From NCBI RefSeq assembly GCF_003675325.1, contig NZ_CP033073.1, forward strand, positions 5,332,001 to 5,396,000: DNA of 64,000 nucleotides. The letters run 5' to 3'. Made by a program: the position numbers and the translations under genes. The DNA comes from Streptomyces dangxiongensis (GTDB lineage: Bacteria > Actinomycetota > Actinomycetes > Streptomycetales > Streptomycetaceae). Numbering within the stretch: position 1 is the stretch's first letter; every line of letters begins with the position of its first letter. The notes under the pieces are model-generated. The model saw nothing but the letters and a program-made list of their open reading frames with translations, was not told where the DNA came from and did no database searches. Of this stretch, positions 21,045 to 29,459 are shown in pieces.

Positions 21045-21979
21045 GAGCAGGGGCCGAGCAGCCCGGCCGCCGTCAGGAACCTGCCGACCCTCTCGACCTC
21101 CGCGCCGGACAGCGGCACCTGCGGTTCGGCCGTCACCGGGCAGTCGATGACGCCCCGCAGATGCAGTGCCGCCTTGAACGCGCCCAGCGCGGACGAGCTG
21201 CCGCCCATCCGCGCCGGGTCCCCGACCCCGGTCAGCCCGAACAGTGCGCACAGCCGCTCCTGTTCGGCCCGCGCACCGTCCGTGTCACCGGCCCGGCACA
21301 GCCGGTACAGCCGGACGTAGCCGTGCGGGTCGACGTTGGCCAGCCCCGGCACCGCCCCGTCGGCGCCCAGAGCGAGCGCCGAGTCGGTGATCAGCTCGGA
21401 GCCGGTCAGCACGCTGAACCCGGGGTGGGCGCGGGCGCCGGTGACGACCTCCCGGAAGGCCGCCAGGTCCCCGCTGGAGTCCTTGACCCCGGCCAGCACC
21501 CCGTCCCCGGCGAGCCCCAGCACCAGGTCGGCGGGGAGCTTGGCGTGCACGGCGGAGGGGATGTCGTAGGCGATGACCGGGACGGGGCTGGCGGCGGCGA
21601 TCCGGCGGTAGTGGTGGACGATCTCCGCGGGGTGGGTGCGGGCGTAGAACGGCGCGGTGACGACGACGGCCCGCGCGCCGGCCGCGGTGACCGCCGCCAC
21701 GTGTTCGAGCACCCGCGGGGTGGTCATGTCGATGGCACCCGCGAGGACGGGGAGCTGACCGGCCACGTGGGCCGTCACGGCCGACACCACCTGGCTGCGC
21801 TGCGCGTCCGTCAGGAAGGCCGCCTCCGACGTGGAGCCGAGCAGGAACAGCGCGTGCACCCCGCCCTCCACCAGATGGCCGACCAGGCGCAGCAGCGAGG
21901 GCACGTCCACCTCGCGCTCCGGTGTCAGGGGCGTGCAGACGGGCGGGACGACACCGGTGAGCGGGGCGGGGAAGGTCAT
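20996..21979 (-). CDS. DapA/NanA-family aldolase (possible N-acetylneuraminate lyase)
   Basis: The protein is 327 residues of the dihydrodipicolinate synthase/N-acetylneuraminate lyase family. The carboxylate-binding motif is GSTSEAAFL, the catalytic Tyr lies in IAYDIPSA, and the Schiff-base Lys is in LAGVKDSSGD. The family cleaves or condenses 2-keto acids in the cytoplasm. Beside a sialidase and coupled (ATGA) to an Opp-type importer, cleavage of sialic acid to ManNAc and pyruvate is the best guess. The motifs alone do not separate NanA from DapA or sugar-acid aldolases. It is the last gene of a five-gene operon. Confidence 0.8.
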   Translation of the reverse strand: MTFPAPLTGVVPPVCTPLTPEREVDVPSLLRLVGHLVEGGVHALFLLGSTSEAAFLTDAQRSQVVSAVTAHVAGQLPVLAGAIDMTTPRVLEHVAAVTAAGARAVVVTAPFYARTHPAEIVHHYRRIAAASPVPVIAYDIPSAVHAKLPADLVLGLAGDGVLAGVKDSSGDLAAFREVVTGARAHPGFSVLTGSELITDSALALGADGAVPGLANVDPHGYVRLYRLCRAGDTDGARAEQERLCALFGLTGVGDPARMGGSSSALGAFKAALHLRGVIDCPVTAEPQVPLSGAEVERVGRFLTAAGLLGPCSQGSGSLRNSSDSYGR

Positions 21980-22983
21980 CGGGGCTCCTGGCGAGCGGGG
22001 TCGCGGGTCGGCTGGTCCTCCTCCACAGGATGGTGACAGCGGTAGCGGTGTCCCGGCCGCGACGCGGCCGAGAAGTCCGGCATGGCCTCGGCGCACACCG
22101 CGTCCGCCTTCCAGCAGCGGGTGCGGAACGGGCAGCCGCTCGGCGGCCGGGTCGCCGACGGCACGGGCCCGGTCAGCGGGATCGGTTCGACGGGGTCCAG
22201 CAGGCCGGGCGTGGCCGAGAACAGGGCGCGGGTGTACGGGTGCCGGGCGGCGTCGGTGACGCGGCCGGCCGGGGTCTCCTCCACGATCCGGCCGAGGTAC
22301 ATGGTGATCACCCGGTCGCTCATCCGCCGCACCGTCTGGATGTCGTGGGAGACGAACACCATGGCGAGGCCGAGGCGTTCCCTCAGGTCGAGCAGCAGGT
22401 TGAGGATCTGCGCGCGGACCGAGACGTCCAGGGCGCTGGTCGGTTCGTCGGCGACGAGCAGGGCGGGGTCCAGGGCCAGCGCGCGGGCGATCGCGACGCG
22501 CTGGCGCTGCCCGCCGGAAAGCTGCCCGGGCACGGCGTCGGCGAGGGCCCAGGGCAGGCCGACCAGGGCCATCAGCTCCCGTACCCGGTCCTCCCGTTCG
22601 GTCCGGGTGCCGCGGGCGTGGACGTCCAGCGGGTCGCGCAGGACCCGGCGGACGGTCAGCCGGCGGTTCAGGGCCGTCGACGGGTCCTGGAAGACCATGC
22701 CGACGCCCGCGCCGACCGTGGCCCGGCGTTCGGCGGGCGGCATCGTCCACAGGTCCCGGCCCCGGAACGTCACCGTTCCGCGCGCGGGCCGCTCGATGCC
22801 CACCAGCACCTTGGCCAGCGTCGACTTCCCGCATCCCGACTCGCCGACCACGCCGACCGTCTCACCGGCGCCGACGCGCAGGGTGGCGCCGGTCAGCGCG
22901 TACACCCGGTCGCGCCGGAACAGGCCGCCGCTGCGCGCCCGGTGGACGACGTGCGCGTCCCGTACCTCGACGACAGCGGTCAC
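21976..22983 (-). CDS. Opp/Dpp-type ABC transporter ATPase (F/second subunit)
   Basis: The protein is 335 residues with Walker A GESGCGKST at about 44-52, signature LSGGQRQRVAIARAL at about 153, and Walker B LLVADEPTSALD. The C-terminal oligopeptide-transporter extension has a Cys cluster (CPFRTRCWKADAVC ... YRCHHP) of the DppD/F [4Fe-4S] type. It energises the neighbouring permeases at the inner face of the membrane. Its GTG overlaps the stop of the upstream fused gene (GTGA), and its stop overlaps the lyase start (ATGA). Confidence 0.92.
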   Translation of the reverse strand: MTAVVEVRDAHVVHRARSGGLFRRDRVYALTGATLRVGAGETVGVVGESGCGKSTLAKVLVGIERPARGTVTFRGRDLWTMPPAERRATVGAGVGMVFQDPSTALNRRLTVRRVLRDPLDVHARGTRTEREDRVRELMALVGLPWALADAVPGQLSGGQRQRVAIARALALDPALLVADEPTSALDVSVRAQILNLLLDLRERLGLAMVFVSHDIQTVRRMSDRVITMYLGRIVEETPAGRVTDAARHPYTRALFSATPGLLDPVEPIPLTGPVPSATRPPSGCPFRTRCWKADAVCAEAMPDFSAASRPGHRYRCHHPVEEDQPTRDPARQEPR

Positions 22984-24956
22984 GGGCGGGCCTCCTCGTT
23001 CCGTGCCGACGTCAGGTCCACCGCCGGGTGGTGGCAGGCGGCCGTGTGCGCGGGGATGCCCGCGAGGACCGGGGCGGCCGTGCGGCACACCTCGTCGGCG
23101 AGCGGGCAGCGGTCGGCGAACCGGCAGCCCGGGGGGAAGCCGGCGGGGGCCGGTACGACCCCCTTGATCTGTGCCAGCCGTTCCTCGGCGGACTCCAGCG
23201 ACAGCACACCGGCGAGCAGGCCGCGCGTGTAGTGGTGGGCCGGCGCGGCCACCAGGTCGGAGGTCACCCCGCTCTCCACGATCTGCCCGCCGTACATCAC
23301 CACCACCCGGTCGGTGACGTCGGCGACGAGCGCGAGGTCGTGGGAGACCAGGAGCAGCGCGAAGCCCAGTTCCCCGCGCAGCCGCAGCAGCAGCTCCATG
23401 ATCTGGGCCTGCACGGTGACGTCCAGGGCCGTCGTGGGTTCGTCGGCGACGATCAGGGACGGGTCGCGGGAGAGGGCCATGGCGATGAGGACGCGCTGGC
23501 GCTGCCCGCCGGACAGTTCGTGCGGGTAGCTGCGCAGGGTGCGCTCCGGATCGAGACCGACCAGTGTCAGCAGTTCGCGCGGGCTGCGGCGGCCCCCGCG
23601 CCGGACGAGCTGCCGGAGCTGGGCGCGGACGGTCATGGCGGGGTTCAGCGCGGACAGGGCGTCCTGGTGGACCATGGCCATCTCGTGGCCGAGCAGCCGC
23701 CGCCGGGCCCGCGCCGGTTCGGCGAGCAGGTCCCGCTGCCGGAACCGCACCTGGCCCCGCACCCGCGCCCCCTCCGGTTGGAGGCCCATGACGGTGAGCG
23801 CGGTCAGCGACTTCCCGCACCCCGACTCGCCCACCAGGCCCAGCACCTCGCCGGGATACACCTCGAAGCCGACGCCGGCCACGATGTCCACGCCCCGGTG
23901 CCGGCCGGGGAAGCCGATGGCGAGGTTCTCCACGGCGAGCACCGGCTGCCCGTCCCGGGAGGGCAGCGGCCGGGCCCGGGAGCGCAGCCGCCGGGCGGCC
24001 TCGGTCAGTCCGGGCAGCGGAAGCACCTCGCCGCTGCCGGGCTCGGGTGTCTCCAGCCGGTCCGCCGGCGCCGCCACCTCGCGCGGCGCGGGCGCGGCCC
24101 AGGCGTCGGAGACGCCCTCGGACAGGATGTTCAGCGACAGCACGGTCAGCAGGATCAGCAGCCCGGGGAAGACGGTGGCCCACCAGCCGCCGGTCAGCAC
24201 CATGTTCTTGCCGTCGGCGATGACACTGCCCCAGGACGGGTCGGGGGGCCGTACTCCGGCGCCGATGAAGGACAGCGACGCCTCGAACACGATGGCCTCG
24301 GCGACCTGGACGGTGCAGAACACCAGCACCGGGGCGGCACAGTTGACGGCCACGTGCCGCAGCACGATGTGCGGGGTGCGGGCGCCGATGACCCGTTCGG
24401 CGGTGACGTAGTCCTCGCCGTACTGGTCCAGGACGTTGGCCCGGACGACGCGGGCCACCGGCGGGGTGAACAGGAAGGCCAGGGCGCAGATCAGCACGCC
24501 GATCCCGCCGCCGAACACGGCGACGAGCACGGCCGCGAGAGCGATGCCGGGGAACGCCATCACCACGTCGAGGCAGCGCATCAGCGTCTCGTCGACGGAT
24601 CGGCGGGAGGTCGCGGCGAGCGCCCCGAGCAGTGCCCCGGCGACCAGGGCGAGCCCGGTGGCGCCGAGCCCGATCGCGAGGGACCACCGGGCGCCGTACA
24701 TCAGCCGGCTCAGGATGTCCCGGCCCAGGCTGTCCTGGCCCATCCAGTGCGCGGCGGACGGCTGCCCGGTGCCGCCGGCCGGGTCCTGCTGGTCCAGCGG
24801 GTCGTCCGGGGCGAGCAGCGGGGCGAGTACGGCGACCAGGACGACCAGGGCCAGGAAGCAGACGGCCGCCTTCGACGACAGCGGCAGCCGGCGCGGGCCG
24901 CGCGGCCGGACGCCGGGCCGGGGGAGCCGCTCGGTGAGACGCGCGCGCGTGATCAT
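22980..24956 (-). CDS. Fused Opp/Dpp-type permease (DppC) and ATPase (DppD)
   Basis: The single 658-residue protein joins two transporter subunits. Residues about 25-290 are a DppC-like permease with its N-terminal helix, HWMGQDSLGRDILSRLMYGAR and the EAA-type loop EDYVTAERVIGARTPHIVLRHV. After a linker rich in Pro/Arg, residues about 335-650 are an ATPase with GESGCGKS (about 376-383), LSGGQRQRVLIAMALS and ADEPTTALD, and the CRFADRCPLADEVC cluster. There is no frameshift between the halves. Permease-ATPase fusions are, as I recall, seen in the Sat/Sia-type sialic acid importers of actinobacteria, which supports that role here. Confidence 0.92.
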   Translation of the reverse strand: MITRARLTERLPRPGVRPRGPRRLPLSSKAAVCFLALVVLVAVLAPLLAPDDPLDQQDPAGGTGQPSAAHWMGQDSLGRDILSRLMYGARWSLAIGLGATGLALVAGALLGALAATSRRSVDETLMRCLDVVMAFPGIALAAVLVAVFGGGIGVLICALAFLFTPPVARVVRANVLDQYGEDYVTAERVIGARTPHIVLRHVAVNCAAPVLVFCTVQVAEAIVFEASLSFIGAGVRPPDPSWGSVIADGKNMVLTGGWWATVFPGLLILLTVLSLNILSEGVSDAWAAPAPREVAAPADRLETPEPGSGEVLPLPGLTEAARRLRSRARPLPSRDGQPVLAVENLAIGFPGRHRGVDIVAGVGFEVYPGEVLGLVGESGCGKSLTALTVMGLQPEGARVRGQVRFRQRDLLAEPARARRRLLGHEMAMVHQDALSALNPAMTVRAQLRQLVRRGGRRSPRELLTLVGLDPERTLRSYPHELSGGQRQRVLIAMALSRDPSLIVADEPTTALDVTVQAQIMELLLRLRGELGFALLLVSHDLALVADVTDRVVVMYGGQIVESGVTSDLVAAPAHHYTRGLLAGVLSLESAEERLAQIKGVVPAPAGFPPGCRFADRCPLADEVCRTAAPVLAGIPAHTAACHHPAVDLTSARNEEARP

Positions 24957-25912
24957 CAGCCCGCCCTCATACGTGGGTTGACCAGCAGGTACAGGAGGTC
25001 GATGACGAGGTTGACGACCACGAACCCGGTGGCGGTGGTCAGGACGACCCCCTGCACGACGGCCGGGTCACCGTTCTGCACGGCGTCGATCATCAGCTTG
25101 CCCATGCCGGGCAGCGAGAAGATCGTCTCGATGACGACGGCGCCGCCGAGGAGGTAGCCGACGCGCAGCCCCAGCACGGTCAGCGGATTGACCAGGGCAT
25201 TCCTGAGGACGTTCCGGCCGACCACCACCCGGGGCGGCAGTCCGCTGCCGATCGCGGTGCGCACGTAGTCCTTGTCCAGCTCCTCCACGACCGAGGTCCG
25301 CACGATCCGGGTCAGTTGCGCGGCCACCGGCAGGGACAGTGCGACGGCGGGCAGGGTCATGGTCCGCAGCCAGCCGGTGACGGAGTCGGCGGGGTTGACG
25401 TAGCCGCCGGTCGGGAACCAGCCCCGGTCGACGGCCAGGTACTGGATCATCAGCAGTGCCAGCCAGAATCCCGGCGCCGCCACCCCCACCAGCGAGACGA
25501 CCCGGATGACCTGGTCCGGCACCCGGTCCCGGTACACGGCCGCGGTGACCCCGCCCGCCAGTGCCGCCACGACCGCGAGCGTGAGACCGAGGAAGGTGAG
25601 CTGGAGGGTGAGCGGCAGCGCGGTGGCGACCTGGTCGGCCACCGGGGCGCGGGTGAGGGCGCTGGTGCCGAGGTCGCCGTGGAGCAGGTCGCCGACGAAG
25701 TGGACGTAGCGCACGGGCAGCGGGTCCAGCAGGCCGTTGCGTTCGCGGAAGTCGTGCAGTTGCCGGGGGGTCGGATTGGCGCCCTGGAAGAACGCGGACG
25801 CGGGGTCGGCGTCCGAGAACCGCATCACCAGGAAGACGAACAGCACGATGCCGAGGAGCAGCGGTACGAGCAGGACGACCCGGCGGAGCAGGATGCGTAC
25901 GACGGCTGTCAT
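24956..25912 (-). CDS. Opp/Dpp-type ABC transporter permease (DppB)
   Basis: The protein is 318 residues with about six helices. It opens ILLRRVVLLVPLLLGIVLFVFLVMRF, has FRERNGLLDPLPVRYVHFVGDLLHGDLG, and the EAA loop KDYVRTAIGSGLPPRVVVGRNVLRNALVNPLTVLG. This is the B-type permease that pairs with the C-type domain of the next gene. The stop and next start share one base (TGATG), indicating coupling. It lies four bases after the binding-protein gene. Confidence 0.93.
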   Translation of the reverse strand: MTAVVRILLRRVVLLVPLLLGIVLFVFLVMRFSDADPASAFFQGANPTPRQLHDFRERNGLLDPLPVRYVHFVGDLLHGDLGTSALTRAPVADQVATALPLTLQLTFLGLTLAVVAALAGGVTAAVYRDRVPDQVIRVVSLVGVAAPGFWLALLMIQYLAVDRGWFPTGGYVNPADSVTGWLRTMTLPAVALSLPVAAQLTRIVRTSVVEELDKDYVRTAIGSGLPPRVVVGRNVLRNALVNPLTVLGLRVGYLLGGAVVIETIFSLPGMGKLMIDAVQNGDPAVVQGVVLTTATGFVVVNLVIDLLYLLVNPRMRAG

Positions 25913-25916
25913 GCCG

Positions 25917-27539
25917 TCAGGTCCATCGCGCGCGCAGAAGGTTGACGCCCGGGTACGGCTGGGCCCGTATCCCGGTGAGCCTGCGCGGGTCCCAGGCCGT
26001 CATCAGCTCGTTGTGCACCACCGGGTACAGCACGGCCTGTTCGGCGATCACGTCGATGTAGTCCTGGACCATGGTCTTCTTCTTCGCGGGGTCGGGTTCC
26101 CGGGTCGCCCGCTCCATGTCCTTGAACAGCCGCCGGGCGACGGGGTCGTCGGCCCACCGGGTGTAGCGCATCCACAGGTTCTCGGGCCCGTAGTTGTAGT
26201 GCATGATCAGGTCCGCGTCGAGCCCGAACTGGTTGGGGTTGGAGGCGGCGGCGACGACCTGGTAGTCCCGCTTCTGGTCCATCTTGGTGAAGACGGCCGT
26301 GGTCTCCTGCGGGGCGAGGGTGGTCTCCACGCCGATGGCGTCCCAGGAGGCCTTGACGGTCGGCAGGCAGTCGACGATCCAGCTCACGTTGACGGCGAGG
26401 ATCTCGACCTTGAGGTTCTGCACCCCGGCGGCCTTCAGCAGCGCCTTCGCCTTCGCCGGGTCGTGGCCGTAGACGGTCCCGGCCGGCCGGTAGCCGGGGT
26501 TGCCCTCGTCGAGGAAGGACGTCGCGGGTTTCCCGTGCCCCTTGAGCGCCACCCGCACCATCTTCTCGCTGTCGACGGCGTAGTGCAGTGCCTGGCGGAC
26601 CCGCACGTCGTCGAAGGGCTTGTGCCGGGTGTTGAACATCAGGAACAGGTTGTTCATCCCGGCGCCGCCCGCGACCTTCAGCCCGCCCTGCTCCAGGCGC
26701 GGGATGTTGGCGTAGGGGACGTTGTCGGCGATCTGCGCGCCGGCGTCGGTCCCCGAGATCTTCGCGACGCGCGAGGCCGCGTCCACGATGGTGAGCCAGT
26801 TCATGCGCTTGAAGGCCGGCTTGCGGGGGCCGTTGTAGGCGGCGAACGCCTCGAAGGTGGTGTTGGACTTCGGGTGGTGCGCGGTCTGCCGGTACGGCCC
26901 CGAGCCGACGGCCAGCCCTCTGACCGCCTCGTCCCAGGCACCGGGCCGGGAGAAGACGTGCTTCGGCATGACCTTGGCGAGGGTGAGCCGGGCGAGCCCG
27001 TCCGGGAACGGGAACCTGAGCACCAGCTCGACCGTGCGCGCGTCGATCTTCTTCACGCCGTCCAGCCAGCCGGCGAAGAACCCCTTGGCGAGGGTCTGGG
27101 TGTCCGGGTCCAGGATCCGGTCGAAGACGAACACGACGTCGTCGGCGGTGACGGGCCTGCCGTCGTGGAAGGTGGCGCCCGGCCGCAGGGTGAACCGCCA
27201 GCGGGTGGCACCCGGATCCTTCGGCACCCCGGTGGCCAGCGCCGGATACGGCACCCGGGTGATCGGGTCGGTGTCCAGCAGCCCTTCGTAGATGTGGTTG
27301 TTGGCGGCCATCGCGAACGCCGACGCGGTCTGCGTCGGGTCCCAACTGCCGTCGTTGCCGTACCCGATCACGGCGGTCAGCGTCCGCTCCTTGCCGCCGC
27401 CCCCGTGCCCGGTGTCGTTCGTGGACTGCGGGCCGCCGGAGCAGGCGGCCAGCGCGGCGCCCGCCCCCAGCGCCCCGGCGCCCCTCAGGAACGACCGGCG
27501 GCGCGGCGCCGGCACGTCGGGAATCACGTCGTCGCGCAC
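25917..27539 (-). CDS. Lipoprotein substrate-binding protein, SBP family 5
   Basis: The protein is 540 residues with a Tat-like twin-arginine signal and lipobox (RRRSFLRGAGALGAGAALAAC), so it is a membrane-anchored lipoprotein with mature Cys at about 33. Family-5 landmarks are WRFTLRPGATFHDGRPVTADDVVFVFDRI and VRQALHYAVDSEKMV. Family 5 proteins bind peptides, nickel or, in Sat/Sia systems, sialic acids. The GTG start has GGAGG five bases upstream. It is the first gene of the operon with permease, fused permease-ATPase, ATPase and lyase. Confidence 0.92.
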   Translation of the reverse strand: MRDDVIPDVPAPRRRSFLRGAGALGAGAALAACSGGPQSTNDTGHGGGGKERTLTAVIGYGNDGSWDPTQTASAFAMAANNHIYEGLLDTDPITRVPYPALATGVPKDPGATRWRFTLRPGATFHDGRPVTADDVVFVFDRILDPDTQTLAKGFFAGWLDGVKKIDARTVELVLRFPFPDGLARLTLAKVMPKHVFSRPGAWDEAVRGLAVGSGPYRQTAHHPKSNTTFEAFAAYNGPRKPAFKRMNWLTIVDAASRVAKISGTDAGAQIADNVPYANIPRLEQGGLKVAGGAGMNNLFLMFNTRHKPFDDVRVRQALHYAVDSEKMVRVALKGHGKPATSFLDEGNPGYRPAGTVYGHDPAKAKALLKAAGVQNLKVEILAVNVSWIVDCLPTVKASWDAIGVETTLAPQETTAVFTKMDQKRDYQVVAAASNPNQFGLDADLIMHYNYGPENLWMRYTRWADDPVARRLFKDMERATREPDPAKKKTMVQDYIDVIAEQAVLYPVVHNELMTAWDPRRLTGIRAQPYPGVNLLRARWT

Positions 27540-27579
27540 GGGTCCTCCAGCAAGTCGGTGGGGAGGGGTGGGAGATACG

Positions 27580-27599
27580 ACGTCCTACGTCCTACGTCC
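27580..27599. repeat. Three tandem ACGTCC(T) units upstream of the importer operon
   Basis: ACGTCCT occurs at 27580 and 27587, and ACGTCC at 27594, an exact 7-base period. The array lies 41-60 bases before the binding-protein start, in the operon's promoter zone, and could be a binding site for a repressor of the sialidase-linked importer. Confidence 0.45.
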
Positions 27600-27724
27600 G
27601 GTCGGTAGCGCGACCATAGGAGGGGCTGTGGGGTCGGTCAAGACGGCACACACGAATGGCCCAGCCGCCAGAGGTCGGGCCAATGACGGACCCGTCCGGC
27701 AACTGGGCTGGTGAGTGGGTGCGC

Positions 27725-27994
27725 TCAGGCCGTCAGGGCGCCGACGAACTCCGCCCAGGCCGGGGCCCCGACCACCAGCACGGCCCCGTCGGACACCTTG
27801 CTGTCCCGGACGGGCACGACACCGGGGACGCCGTCGGCCACCTCGACGCAACTGCCGCCCTCACCGTTGCTGTAGCTGCTCTTGCGCCAGGCGGCACCGG
27901 GGAAGTCGTGGCCGACCTCGACGCAGTCGCCGCCCTGGCCGTTGCTGTGACTGCTCCTGCTCCAGCGGGCGTTGCTCAGGTCGTACTCGCGCAT
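27725..27994 (-). CDS. Tandem DUF397 protein
   Basis: The 89-residue protein has two DUF397 modules, each with the W-[RK]-S-S-[YH]-S-N-G motif: ARWSRSSHSNGQGGDCVEV and AAWRKSSYSNGEGGSCVEV. DUF397 proteins such as WhiX-type proteins act with adjacent DUF5753 regulators in Streptomyces, often as toxin-antitoxin-like or developmental pairs; biochemical function is unknown. Its start overlaps the end of the regulator gene by 19 bases, so the two are translationally coupled. Confidence 0.88.
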   Translation of the reverse strand: MREYDLSNARWSRSSHSNGQGGDCVEVGHDFPGAAWRKSSYSNGEGGSCVEVADGVPGVVPVRDSKVSDGAVLVVGAPAWAEFVGALTA

Positions 27995-28809
27995 CGTCTG
28001 AAGTCCTCCGCCGCCGACTCGACCAGGGGCAGGGACGCCCTCGGCGACAGCGCGGCGGCCCTCAGCAGATCGTAGGCGCGCTGTGCGTGCTTCACCACTG
28101 CCGGGTGATCCAGCAGGTTCCCCGAAAACTCCGTCTCTGTATAAGCGGTTGGCGGAGCGTCTTCGAACTCCATGAGCTTCAGCGTGCCGGTCATGTACGC
28201 GTGTGCTCCCTCCGCGCACGGGAGCACCGTCATCAGAACCTTCCGGTCGTGTGCCAGTGTCGTGATGTGCTCCAGTTGCTCGGCCATCACGGCAGGCCCA
28301 CCCACCGGAACACGCAGCGCGTTTTCGTGCAGGATCACCCAGTACTCCGGCCGGGTGGCGTCCTTCAGGATGTGTCCGCGTTCCAGGCGGGCGCCGACGA
28401 TCTCCTCGACGTACTCGTCGGTGACGAACGGATTGGCCGCGATGGTCACCGCCTCCGCGTACGCCCTGGTCTGCAACAGTCCCGGCACCGCGGTCGGTGC
28501 GAACTCGCAGATCCTCGTGGCCACCCGCTCCAGCTCCACGACCTCGGCGAAGTACTCCGCGTACCGCCGGTCGTCGATGAGCTTGCGGCACAGCCGCTCG
28601 AAAATACCGTCGGTTTGCAGGACCTCGTCGATTCGCTGGGTGATGTCGAGCTGGGGTTTTCGAATGGCCTGCTCGAACTGTCCGATGTAGGCGCCGGAGA
28701 CGAAGACCCGGGCCCCCAGTTCCACCTGGGTGATTCCCGCGTCCTCCCGGCGCCTCTTCAGCTCGGCGCCGAAGAACTCCCAGACCGCCTGACGTGAACC
28801 ATTGGCCAC
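27976..28809 (-). CDS. Helix-turn-helix DUF5753 regulator (WhiJ/Scr1 type)
   Basis: The protein is 277 residues. An XRE-type helix-turn-helix at about 10-70 (LKRRREDAGITQVELGARVFVSGAYIGQFEQ) is followed by DUF5753 (about 95-270: FAPTAVPGLLQTRAYAEAV, HENALRVPVGGPAVMAEQLEHI). WhiJ, BldB-linked and AbaA-type loci combine such a regulator with a DUF397 partner, as here. I chose the GTG with AAGGGGG seven bases upstream over a TTG two codons earlier. It is divergent from two small genes and the EACC1-caspase pair. Confidence 0.9.
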   Translation of the reverse strand: MANGSRQAVWEFFGAELKRRREDAGITQVELGARVFVSGAYIGQFEQAIRKPQLDITQRIDEVLQTDGIFERLCRKLIDDRRYAEYFAEVVELERVATRICEFAPTAVPGLLQTRAYAEAVTIAANPFVTDEYVEEIVGARLERGHILKDATRPEYWVILHENALRVPVGGPAVMAEQLEHITTLAHDRKVLMTVLPCAEGAHAYMTGTLKLMEFEDAPPTAYTETEFSGNLLDHPAVVKHAQRAYDLLRAAALSPRASLPLVESAAEDFRRCASTT

Positions 28810-28924
28810 GGCCAACCCCCTTCACCTGCCGCGCGCTTGTAGGGCGCGGGCGATTGCCGAGTGTAGGCGCGGAGCGTCACCCTGGATGCACGAAGCGTGA
28901 AACACGGAAAGGCAGGGAAGCACA

Positions 28925-29134
28925 GTGAGGGCTGTCGAAGAGGCGGAGGAGACGTTGCGGGAATTGCGGTCGGCGCTGGAGAAGGCCGGAGTCGTTCTCC
29001 CGTCGCTGGGACTCGACCCGGTGAGTCTCGCGAGGGAGGCGCCCTGCCCGCTGGTGGAACTGGGGCGCTGTTCGGTGGAGACGGCGCGGAGTCTCACGGC
29101 GGCTCTGACGGCGTCCCCGGGGGTGACGCGGTGA
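28925..29134 (+). CDS. Small uncharacterised actinobacterial protein
   Basis: This 69-residue acidic, helical protein (VEEAEETLRELRSALEKAGVVLPSLGLDP) has a likely coiled-coil N-terminus followed by a compact C-terminal part with two Cys. The form recurs in Streptomyces next to DUF5753/DUF397 loci, as far as I recall. The GTG start is preceded by GGAAGCACA. Its stop overlaps the start of the next gene (GTGATG). Function unknown. Confidence 0.7.
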   Translation: MRAVEEAEETLRELRSALEKAGVVLPSLGLDPVSLAREAPCPLVELGRCSVETARSLTAALTASPGVTR

Positions 29135-29346
29135 TGCCTCCCGCCGGCAGTCATGTGGTCGACACCCGCACCGGCCGGGTCGGCATCGTCATGGGGCACG
29201 AGGGGCCGTACGTGCAGGTGAGGCCCTACGGCGGGGGCCGGGAGTGGGACGCCGAGCCGGAGGCGCTGCGCGGGGCGACCCTCGCCGAGCGACTGAGCGC
29301 GGCCACCGCGTACGCCAACGCGCGCAGCCGCGGAGAGGCGCTCTAG
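29134..29346 (+). CDS. Small uncharacterised protein, coupled to previous gene
   Basis: This 70-residue protein (MPPAGSHVVDTRTGRVGIVM) has a beta-rich pattern with alternating V/G strands and a short basic C-terminus (SRGEAL). The ATG overlaps the stop of the preceding small gene (TGATG), implying coupled translation; a GTG one codon earlier is equally possible. It is a recurrent companion in Streptomyces WhiJ/AbaA-type loci, but no function is known. Confidence 0.7.
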   Translation: MPPAGSHVVDTRTGRVGIVMGHEGPYVQVRPYGGGREWDAEPEALRGATLAERLSAATAYANARSRGEAL

Positions 29347-29459
29347 ACCTCCCTGACCGGGCAGTCACTCCATCACGCCAGATTTCCAGACATGGGCGCC
29401 GGGTCCGCTCTACTCTGAGGCGATCGCGGACGTTTTCTGGCCAAGAGGGGGCCTCGCAC

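Noticed and set aside
19341..21251. Long minus-strand frame through the gap and sialidase
   Set aside because: No domain, no ribosome site, overlaps a convincing sialidase; reflects base composition.
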